The translations under genes and the position numbers were made by a program. A stretch of 5,022 nt of DNA from Thermoleophilia bacterium. Lineage in GTDB: Bacteria; Actinomycetota; Thermoleophilia; Gaiellales; Gaiellaceae. Positions 1-3,947 of this stretch are shown piece by piece. The stretch's first letter is position 1. Each line of letters starts with the position of its first letter. The DNA lies in the NCBI GenBank assembly GCA_016844515.1, contig JAERMP010000229.1, positions 1 through 5,022 on the forward strand. Direction: 5' to 3'. The notes beneath the pieces were generated by a model. That model was not told where the DNA came from. It searched no databases and saw only the letters and a program-made list of their open reading frames with translations.

Positions 1-96
1 ACAGGTGTACTCGACTGGGATCGTCTGGCCCTGTTCGAACGCCGGGCTCGTCAGTCCGAAGGCAGCGACAAGGGCGAGCACCGCGACGATGAGCAT
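1..96 (-). CDS. YbhB/YbcL-family PEBP (Raf kinase inhibitor-like) protein, N-terminal part
   Basis: Only the first 32 codons are in the window; the gene runs off the left edge. The protein begins with a hydrophobic stretch (MLIVAVLALVAAFG), then LTSPAFEQGQTIPVEYTC. The LTSPAF...G..IP..YTC pattern is the usual opening of bacterial YbhB/YbcL proteins of the phosphatidylethanolamine-binding protein fold. The hydrophobic start could be a signal peptide or anchor, though it has no positive charges before the hydrophobic core. The ATG at 96-94 is the only reasonable start: an in-frame TGA lies five codons upstream, and the reading frame is open to the edge. No Shine-Dalgarno is visible. The gene follows the exporter gene by 38 bases on the same strand, so it probably ends the coaX operon, although a GACAAT hexamer 6 bases before the ATG could also be a -10 box for a leaderless transcript. 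Substrate and role are unknown in most members. Confidence is limited by the short visible part. Confidence 0.72.
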   Translation of the reverse strand, partial: MLIVAVLALVAAFGLTSPAFEQGQTIPVEYTC

Positions 97-134
97 GTGC
101 CGATTGTCTCACGGATGGAGCAAGAACGCTCGCC

Positions 135-773
135 TCAGTCCTCCGCGGACCCGGCGAAAGCGGTCGCGACGCCGAGCCCGATGTAGACGGTCCCGGTGAC
201 GTAGCGCTGCGTGCGGAGGAAACGGCGCGATCGCCTGAGCACACCACCCGCAGTTCCCGCCGCGAGCGCCCAGACCGAGTCCGTGACGAGGCCGAGGAGC
301 GCGAACAGGAAGCCGAGGAACGCGATCTGAGCCGCTGGATGAGGGGCATTCGGATCGACGAACTGTGGGAGAAAGGCGAGGAAGAAGAGCGCCGTCTTCG
401 GGTTGAGGACGTTCACGACGATTCCTTGAGCAAAGGCACGCCGCAAGTTCCGCTCCCCGCCGAGCGCGACGTCGCTCTCCGCCCGCCGCGAAAGGAGCGT
501 CCAGAGACCCAGCCCGACGAGGTAGACGGCGCCCGCGATCCTCACCGCCGTGAACGCCGCTGCCGAGGATGCGATCAGCGCCGACAGACCGAGCGTCGCC
601 GCTGCGATGTGCACGAGTGTGCCGACGTGGATTCCGACCACCGACGCGAGCCCCGCGCGTCGACCTTCGTGTATCGAGCGCGCAACGACATACAGAACAG
701 CGGGCCCAGGAACGAGAAGCAGCGCGAGCGCGGCGACGACGAAGAGCCCGATTGCCGGAGGGTCTGGGATCAG
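135..773 (-). CDS. LysE/RhtB-family amino-acid exporter, likely CTG start
   Basis: This is a polytopic inner-membrane translocator of the LysE/RhtB family, which exports amino acids or related small molecules; the substrate cannot be told. The first ATG/GTG/TTG in frame, a GTG at 641, would remove the whole first helix. Reading upstream from 641 the frame encodes typical family sequence: a hydrophobic segment (about residues 7-22), the diagnostic VPGPAVLYVVAR (21-32) and a G-R-R-A-G-L loop. Later come helices at about 48-74 and 75-95, the conserved N-P-K-T-A-L-F-F-L-A-F-L-P-Q-F motif (124-138), and helices at about 150-175 and 190-205. From the CTG at 773-771 the protein is 212 residues, the normal family length. 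No ATG, GTG or TTG occurs in this frame through the end of coaX. GGGAG (782-786) lies 8 bases before the CTG, and CTGA overlaps the coaX stop by 4 bases, the usual geometry of coupled translation. The family call is firm; the start codon is an inference. Confidence 0.9.
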   Translation of the reverse strand: MIPDPPAIGLFVVAALALLLVPGPAVLYVVARSIHEGRRAGLASVVGIHVGTLVHIAAATLGLSALIASSAAAFTAVRIAGAVYLVGLGLWTLLSRRAESDVALGGERNLRRAFAQGIVVNVLNPKTALFFLAFLPQFVDPNAPHPAAQIAFLGFLFALLGLVTDSVWALAAGTAGGVLRRSRRFLRTQRYVTGTVYIGLGVATAFAGSAED

Positions 774-1519
774 CGATTCAGCTCCCAGACGAGCCGAAGC
801 CCTTCGAGTGTCAAGAATGGATCGACACGCTCGATCGTCCGCGAGTGCGGCGCGACGAGGTCCGCAAGTCCCCCGGTCGCGACTGCCCGGGCCTCCGCTC
901 CCAGCTCCTCGCGGATGCGCCCGACGATCCCGTCCACCTGGCCGGCGAAGCCGTAGACGAGCCCCGACTGCAGGGCGGCGACGGTTGTCTTCCCAATCAC
1001 CGCTGATGGCGCTGCGTAGTCGACCTTCACGAGTCGAGCTGCGCGTGAGAAGAGCGCTTCCATGGAGATCTCGACTCCGGGTGCGAGCACTCCGCCGACG
1101 TACTCGCCCTCGGGCGAGACGACGTCGAAGTTTGTCGACGTTCCGAAGTCAACGACGATCACGGGCGCGCCATAGCGCGCCTTCGCCGCGACGGCGTTCA
1201 CGATCCGATCCGGGCCGACCTCGCGCGGATCGTCGTACCGAATCGGGATTCCCGTCTTCACACCGGGCCCAACGACGAGGAGGGAAGCGTGGGCCCATTT
1301 GTCCGCGAGTGCTTCCCATTCCCGAACGAGCACAGGAACCGTCGAGGCGAGGCAGATCCCGTCGACCACGTCGAAGTCGAGGAGCCCACTTAGCAGGACA
1401 CCGAGCTCGTCGGCTGTTGTGGAGCGCTCGGTCGCGACTCGCCAGTGATCAGCCAGCTCCGACGCTCCGTACAGGCCGAGCGCGGTCTGCGTGTTGCCGA
1501 CGTCCACGGTGAGAAGCAC
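770..1519 (-). CDS. coaX: type III pantothenate kinase
   Basis: CoaX phosphorylates pantothenate to 4'-phosphopantothenate with ATP, the first committed step of coenzyme A synthesis, in the cytoplasm. The 249-residue length is normal. Family marks are visible in order: the N-terminal phosphate-binding DVGNTQT (6-12), the GPDR motif (102-105) whose Asp matches the catalytic residue of characterised CoaX enzymes, DFGTSTNFD (124-132), the G-G-V-L-A-P-G-V loop (142-149), and ATGGLA (214-219) of the ASKHA fold. It belongs to the CoaX type, not CoaA or the type II enzyme. The start is a GTG at 1519-1517; an in-frame TGA lies five codons upstream and no other start codon intervenes. No Shine-Dalgarno is seen, so a leaderless or very short leader is possible. 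It is the first gene of a leftward operon with the exporter and the PEBP gene, and is divergent from the SnoaL-like gene with 70 bases between starts. Confidence 0.97.
   Translation of the reverse strand: MLLTVDVGNTQTALGLYGASELADHWRVATERSTTADELGVLLSGLLDFDVVDGICLASTVPVLVREWEALADKWAHASLLVVGPGVKTGIPIRYDDPREVGPDRIVNAVAAKARYGAPVIVVDFGTSTNFDVVSPEGEYVGGVLAPGVEISMEALFSRAARLVKVDYAAPSAVIGKTTVAALQSGLVYGFAGQVDGIVGRIREELGAEARAVATGGLADLVAPHSRTIERVDPFLTLEGLRLVWELNR
782..786 (-). promoter_or_regulatory. Shine-Dalgarno GGGAG for the exporter's CTG start
   Basis: On the minus strand GGGAG sits 8 bases upstream of the CTG at 773-771, inside the last codons of coaX. It decides the start of the exporter gene, because no standard start codon is available in that frame upstream of position 641. 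Confidence 0.6.
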
Positions 1520-1526
1520 GGCGCAA

Positions 1527-1541
1527 GTGAATCAGAGTCAC
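1527..1541. repeat. imperfect 15-bp palindrome upstream of coaX
   Basis: GTGAATCAGAGTCAC has six of seven symmetric base pairs around its centre. It lies 7 bases before the coaX GTG and upstream of the divergent promoter. It could be an operator, but a site of this length with one mismatch can arise by chance. Confidence 0.25.
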
Positions 1542-1551
1542 AAAATCCGGG

Positions 1552-1580
1552 TTGCCTCAGACGTCACGAGTTAGTAGAGT
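1552..1580 (+). promoter_or_regulatory. sigma-70-type promoter for the SnoaL-like gene
   Basis: A -35 box TTGCCT (1552-1557) and a -10 box TAGAGT (1575-1580) are separated by exactly 17 bases, each matching four of six consensus positions. The expected transcription start is near A1587, only about 3 bases before the GTG at 1590. This supports a nearly leaderless transcript and the long form of the protein. Confidence 0.6.
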
Positions 1581-1589
1581 CGAGCCACG

Positions 1590-2138
1590 GTGTTTCGCAG
1601 GCGGAGTCGCGGCCAGACGGGACCCGCGATCGCACTCGTGATCGCGGGAGTCGTCGTCGGAGGCACCTTGGCCGCGGTCATTCTTCGCCGGCGCAAACGA
1701 ACGAAAGGAGCGCGGATGGCGGACGCCAAGCTGATCGTCAAGCGCCTGATCGAAGAGCCCTGGAAGGGCAACTTCGACGTGATCGACGAGTACGTGGCGC
1801 CCAACTACGCCGGTCACGACCCCGCCGAGCCGGAGACGATCCTCGGCCCGGCAGGCGCACGGGCAAATATCGACAAGTACCTTGCCGGGTTCCCCGGCGG
1901 CACGATCACGGTCGACGACCAGTTCGCCCAGGGCGACCAGGTCGCGACCAGATGGACCGGCCGCGGAACGCACACGGGCGAGGTGGCCGGAATAGCGCCG
2001 ACGGGCAAGGACGTTACGGTGTCAGGCATCACGTTGTCCCGGCTCGAAGGCGGCCAGGTCGTCGAAGAGTGGACGACGTGGGACACCCTTGGCATGCTCG
2101 TTCAGATCGGGGCGATCCCCGAGCCCGCCCGGGCGTAG
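1590..2138 (+). CDS. SnoaL-like (ester cyclase/NTF2-fold) protein with N-terminal membrane anchor
   Basis: The 182-residue long form starts at GTG 1590. Residues 2-8 are basic (FRRRSRG), residues 12-32 form one hydrophobic helix, and RRRKR (33-37) follows, so the domain would be tethered to the membrane by a single helix; charge bias on both sides leaves topology open. Residues 43-182 form a SnoaL-like alpha+beta domain with the family pattern: the opening helix with W-K-G-N-F-D-V-I-D-E-Y, then Y-A-G-H-D, the central beta strands with RWTGRGTHTGE, and the closing G-G-Q-V-V-E-E-W-T-T-W-D. SnoaL-like proteins include polyketide cyclases and many proteins of unknown activity; no substrate can be named. 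A second start, ATG 1716 (M43), has a strong AAAGGAG 5 bases upstream and would give a soluble 140-residue form, the usual family length. The promoter 3 bases before GTG 1590 favours the long form; both may be made. The gene ends ahead of hairpins at 2161-2204. Confidence 0.82.
   Translation: MFRRRSRGQTGPAIALVIAGVVVGGTLAAVILRRRKRTKGARMADAKLIVKRLIEEPWKGNFDVIDEYVAPNYAGHDPAEPETILGPAGARANIDKYLAGFPGGTITVDDQFAQGDQVATRWTGRGTHTGEVAGIAPTGKDVTVSGITLSRLEGGQVVEEWTTWDTLGMLVQIGAIPEPARA
1704..1710 (+). promoter_or_regulatory. internal Shine-Dalgarno AAAGGAG before ATG 1716
   Basis: This is a near-perfect ribosome binding site 5 bases before an in-frame ATG inside the SnoaL-like gene, the strongest such site in the window. 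It suggests that a form without the membrane anchor is translated, or that ATG 1716 is the only true start and the upstream helix is not made. Confidence 0.6.
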
Positions 2139-2160
2139 AACTCGCCAACAGGGCGCAGCG

Positions 2161-2204
2161 GAAGGGCCGCTTCAGGGCGGCCCTTCTCGTGCAGCCGAGA
2201 AGGG
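2161..2204 (+). terminator. two overlapping, mutually exclusive hairpins after the SnoaL-like gene
   Basis: Hairpin A pairs GAAGGGCCGC (2161-2170) with GCGGCCCTTC (2177-2186), a perfect 10-bp stem with a 6-base loop, 22 bases past the stop codon. Hairpin B pairs CCCTTCTCG (2181-2189) with CGAGAAGGG (2196-2204), a perfect 9-bp stem with a 6-base loop. They share 2181-2186, so only one can form at a time. Neither is followed by a T tract, as is common in high-GC actinobacteria. The simplest reading is a terminator for the SnoaL-like gene. The shared arm also resembles an attenuator ahead of the next gene at 2249, which is inference. Confidence 0.65.
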
Positions 2205-2248
2205 ACACGGGCCGAAAGCGCGAAGTACGGCTTCCCGCGAGAACGGGC

Positions 2249-2488
2249 ATGTCCAGCGCCTTCGCCCACTCCCACCACATGCCGTGCGCCGAGTGCGGCG
2301 CCTCGCTCGCCGCAAGCGAGCGAGGCGCCCATGCCTGCGATCCTGAGCGCCGGCTCGAGTATCGGCTGTTCCAACTACGAGACGAGGTCGCCGGCTTCGA
2401 GGACGGGCTCCGCGGTTACCTGGATTCCCCACAGGGACGTTTCGACCAGTGGCTGGCGGAGCGCGACCGGCGAAAGCCGACGGGCTGA
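2249..2488 (+). CDS. small zinc-ribbon-like protein of unknown function
   Basis: This 79-residue protein has no recognised family name. The start region has HMPCAECGASL, with Cys13 and Cys16 as a CxxC pair, and H-A-C at 28-30 gives a further His28 and Cys30, a plausible zinc-binding knuckle. The remainder (DPERRLEYRLFQ onward, 31-75) is charged and helical, with DSPQGRFDQW at 59-68. It looks like a small cytoplasmic protein with a metal knuckle followed by two helices. I believe similar short proteins occur in related actinobacteria but cannot check. ATG 2249 is the first start after the hairpins; ATG 2279 (M11) just before the CxxC is the alternative, and neither has a good Shine-Dalgarno. 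A 14-bp perfect inverted repeat lies inside the coding sequence. The ordered Cys/His pattern and natural amino-acid composition argue that the gene is real, but evidence from one sequence is modest. Confidence 0.58.
   Translation: MSSAFAHSHHMPCAECGASLAASERGAHACDPERRLEYRLFQLRDEVAGFEDGLRGYLDSPQGRFDQWLAERDRRKPTG
2297..2329. repeat. perfect 14-bp inverted repeat inside the zinc-ribbon gene
   Basis: GGCGCCTCGCTCGC (2297-2310) and GCGAGCGAGGCGCC (2316-2329) are exact reverse complements around the 5-base loop CGCAA. It is the longest perfect stem in the window. It encodes roughly residues 17-27 (ASLAASERGA), between the CxxC pair and the second metal-ligand pair. Confidence 0.85.
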
Positions 2489-2506
2489 ACGAGGTCTTTG
2501 CGAGGT

Positions 2507-2520
2507 GCGGCCGCGGCCGC
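2507..2520. repeat. 14-bp palindrome GCGGCCGCGGCCGC
   Basis: This is a perfect palindrome made of two overlapping GCGGCCGC units, 18 bases after the stop of the zinc-ribbon gene. It has no loop, so it would act as a DNA site more readily than as an RNA hairpin; it may simply be a low-complexity G/C run. Confidence 0.5.
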
Positions 2521-2529
2521 GAAAGCGGA

Positions 2530-2572
2530 CGCCTTCAGGGAAGGCGGGGAGCGCCTTGTCCGCGGAGCGGAC
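2530..2572 (+). terminator. paired short hairpins downstream of the zinc-ribbon gene
   Basis: CGCCTTC (2530-2536) pairs with GAAGGCG (2540-2546) across a 3-base loop, and 11 bases later GTCCGC (2558-2563) pairs with GCGGAC (2567-2572) across a 3-base loop. Both stems are perfect. They lie about 40-85 bases past the plus-strand stop codon. No T tract follows, so a terminator role is inference. Confidence 0.4.
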
Positions 2573-2587
2573 CACGGGAGGGGGTCT

Positions 2588-2609
2588 GGGGGAACCGGGA
2601 GGTTCTCCC
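2588..2609. repeat. 9-bp hairpin GGGGGAACC/GGTTCTCCC
   Basis: The arms (2588-2596 and 2601-2609) pair over nine positions with one G-T wobble and a GGGA loop. It lies midway in the convergent region and could end transcription from either side. Confidence 0.45.
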
Positions 2610-2666
2610 AGCATCAACCAGCGACCCGAATTCGCGCGAGCGGATTCCGGTCTTGCGCCAGCTACA

Positions 2667-2684
2667 GGTGACGCGAGCGTCGCC
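2667..2684 (-). terminator. hairpin directly after the DUF2469 stop codon
   Basis: GGTGACGC (2667-2674) and GCGTCGCC (2677-2684) pair over eight positions with one wobble. Read on the minus strand, the hairpin begins one base after the TAG of the DUF2469 gene, placing it as terminator of the folate operon. It has no T tract. CTACA occurs on both sides (2662-2666 and 2686-2690), the second copy holding the stop codon. Confidence 0.5.
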
Positions 2685-2685
2685 C

Positions 2686-3054
2686 CTACAACGGTTCGTC
2701 ATCGCTCGAGAGCGGCTGGCCGATTCGCTCGGCGAGCGCCTCGGCGGTCAAGCGCGGCTCCTCGCCCTCTCCGCGCAGCTCCTCGACGGTCACGTCGCCC
2801 GACGTGTAAACCTCGGCGCGCGGGATGATGCGGCTCGGCCGGTTCTTGTCCCAGACCCACACGTCCTCCATGCGGACGTGAAAGAACGGGTAGCTCGCCT
2901 GTGGGAGCGCCTCGACGTCTAGCTTGTTGCAGAGATAGGTCGCGTCCTGCGTGAGCACGCAGTAGCGGAAGAGGGAGAACACGGCCGAGTACTCACGCTT
3001 GAGCGAGAGCTCGAGCTCGGCCTCGAACTCGTCGAGCTCGTCGAGGTGAGACAT
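2686..3054 (-). CDS. DUF2469 family protein
   Basis: This 122-residue acidic protein has no known reaction. It matches DUF2469 as I know the family: an N-terminal E-A-E-L-E-L-S-L-K-R-E-Y helix (11-22), then S-L-F-R-Y-C-V and Y-L-C-N-K-L-D (27-46), and the hallmark VWVWDKNRPSRI (65-76) followed by V-T-V-E-E-L (88-93). The last 29 residues are acidic and poorly conserved in appearance. No signal peptide or membrane helix is seen. The family is nearly confined to Actinobacteria and, in the genomes I remember, usually lies near rnhB and lepB; here it follows folK by only 6 bases, as the last gene of the folate operon. The start is ATG 3054-3052; the Shine-Dalgarno is poor, so translation may depend on coupling to folK. 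The first 20 codons are a run of near-repeats of GAGCTCGA-like units, giving an acidic, low-complexity N-terminus. The family call is fairly sure; function is unknown. Confidence 0.85.
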   Translation of the reverse strand: MSHLDELDEFEAELELSLKREYSAVFSLFRYCVLTQDATYLCNKLDVEALPQASYPFFHVRMEDVWVWDKNRPSRIIPRAEVYTSGDVTVEELRGEGEEPRLTAEALAERIGQPLSSDDEPL

Positions 3055-3060
3055 GGGCGC

Positions 3061-3516
3061 TCAGTGTAGCGCTGTGAGCACTTCTGACACTCCGCCCCGC
3101 CCCGGAATCACCAGCTCGGGATCGAGCTCCGCAAGCGGCTCGAGCGCAAACCGGCGCTCATGAAGGCGTGGATGAGGAACGCGAAGACCGGGGTCGTCGA
3201 CGATCTCGGTGCCGTACAAGAGGAGGTCGAGGTCGACCGTCCGGGGCCCCCATCGCTCCACTCGCTCCCGTCCAAGCGACCGCTCGATCGCGAGGAGCGT
3301 GTCGAGGAGCTCGCGCGCGGAGAGCGTCGTCTCGAGTGCAGCAGCGCCGTTCAGGAAGCGGGGCTGATCGACGACGCCGACGGGATCGGTCTCGCGGAGC
3401 TCGGAGACGGCGAGCACGTCGACCCCGTCCACGGCCGCGAGCAGCGAGACCGCCTGTTGGAGAGTCCCCCTTCGGTTACCGAGGTTTGCACCTAGGCCGA
3501 CATACGCCCGCGGCAC
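3061..3516 (-). CDS. folK: 2-amino-4-hydroxy-6-hydroxymethyldihydropteridine diphosphokinase (HPPK)
   Basis: HPPK transfers pyrophosphate from ATP to 6-hydroxymethyl-7,8-dihydropterin, making the substrate that FolP joins to p-aminobenzoate in the cytoplasm. The 151-residue length is close to the usual 155-165. Visible marks: YVGLGANLGNR (5-15) at the N-terminus, the substrate-binding F-L-N-G region (54-57), the HPPK signature RWGPRTVDLDLLLYG (88-102) with Asp95 and Asp97 as the two magnesium ligands, and VPHPRLHERRFALEPL (113-128) with the ATP-binding basic residues. The GTG at 3516-3514 is the start: it sits right before conserved sequence and has GGAG about 9 bases upstream. The first G of the start is also the last base of the folB stop (TAGTG), so the two genes are probably translationally coupled. 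DUF2469 follows after 6 bases. Confidence 0.96.
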   Translation of the reverse strand: MPRAYVGLGANLGNRRGTLQQAVSLLAAVDGVDVLAVSELRETDPVGVVDQPRFLNGAAALETTLSARELLDTLLAIERSLGRERVERWGPRTVDLDLLLYGTEIVDDPGLRVPHPRLHERRFALEPLAELDPELVIPGRGGVSEVLTALH

Positions 3517-3947
3517 TAGTGGTCTCTCCGGGAAGTCCTGTCGTGATTCGCCGGCGAAAACCGAGCAGGGCTAGGACGCAGGGAGCCCCGATACCCAAAG
3601 GTATCGGGGCGACCGAGGACCGCAAAGTCGACTGGGGGATCCAGCACCACGTCGGGCTTCCGGACGCGCACACGAATACGCTCCACCGTGTGGAAGCGCT
3701 CGAGGATGCCGTCGGCGACCGCCCCGGCCAGGCCTTCGAGCAGAAGACGTTCTGGTCCGGCGAAGACCTCCCCCACCAGACCTGCGATCCGGCGATAGTC
3801 GACGGTGTCCTCGATTCGGTCGCTCGCGGTCGCCTCGCCGCGGACGTCGACCCACAGATCGACGAGAAACCTCTGCCCGAGCCGCCGTTCCTCTTCCAGG
3901 TACCCGTGATGACCGAAGACGACCAGGCTGGCGAGCTCGATGGTCAT
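3516..3947 (-). CDS. folB: dihydroneopterin aldolase with unusual C-terminal extension
   Basis: FolB cleaves 7,8-dihydroneopterin to 6-hydroxymethyl-7,8-dihydropterin and glycolaldehyde, feeding FolK. The core (1-111) has the family marks: FGHHGYLEEER (11-21), Q-R-F-L-V-D (25-30), D-T-V-D-Y (47-51), L-L-L-E-G-L-A (68-74) with the conserved Glu, and V-R-V-R-K-P (93-98) with the catalytic-type Lys. Normal FolB proteins end near here at about 115-125 residues. This one continues for some 32 residues, to 143, with a basic, Pro/Ser/Arg-rich tail that I do not recognise. The first codons of the tail are formed by a perfect 11-bp hairpin (3585-3610), which suggests that the original stop was lost or that a small palindromic element moved in. 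ATG 3947 overlaps the folP stop as ATGA, and the TAG overlaps the folK start by one base. Confidence 0.95.
   Translation of the reverse strand: MTIELASLVVFGHHGYLEEERRLGQRFLVDLWVDVRGEATASDRIEDTVDYRRIAGLVGEVFAGPERLLLEGLAGAVADGILERFHTVERIRVRVRKPDVVLDPPVDFAVLGRPDTFGYRGSLRPSPARFSPANHDRTSRRDH
3585..3610. repeat. perfect 11-bp inverted repeat in the 3' part of folB
   Basis: GCCCCGATACC (3585-3595) and GGTATCGGGGC (3600-3610) are exact reverse complements around a 4-base loop. The repeat lies inside the coding sequence, just after the conserved FolB core, 66 bases before the stop. With its short loop it should be a stable mRNA hairpin. No T tract follows on the minus strand. Confidence 0.85.

Larger units (their letters stand above)
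2489..2685. other. convergent intergenic region with a series of small hairpins
   Basis: These 197 bases separate the stop of the plus-strand small gene from the stop of the minus-strand DUF2469 gene. I see no convincing coding sequence. Several compact inverted repeats follow one another: the palindrome GCGGCCGCGGCCGC (2507-2520), CGCCTTC/GAAGGCG (2530-2546), GTCCGC/GCGGAC (2558-2572), GGGGGAACC/GGTTCTCCC (2588-2609) and a hairpin next to the DUF2469 stop (2667-2684). A region of this kind probably ends transcription from both sides. The dense packing also suggests a dispersed intergenic repeat family. Confidence 0.6.

Noticed and set aside
339..1512. Long plus-strand open frames (339-956, 550-1512, 569-1006)
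   Set aside because: They lie opposite the exporter and coaX, whose family motifs are clear. The translations are rich in Arg, Ser and Pro with no domain pattern, as expected of antisense frames in GC-rich DNA.
1445..2248. The upstream part of the plus-strand frame that ends at 2488
   Set aside because: It crosses coaX antisense, the promoter and the SnoaL-like gene in another frame and is Arg/Gly-rich noise. Only the part from ATG 2249 looks like protein.
2331..2922. Frames across the convergent gap (2331-2828, 2449-2922 plus; 2375-2617, 2102-2374 minus)
   Set aside because: They run through the hairpin cluster and overlap the zinc-ribbon or DUF2469 genes. Compositions are Arg/Pro/Gly-rich with no motif.
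3007..3018. 12-bp palindrome GAGCTCGAGCTC in the DUF2469 gene
   Set aside because: It follows from repeated Glu-Leu codons (GAGCTC) in an acidic helix, so coding content explains it.
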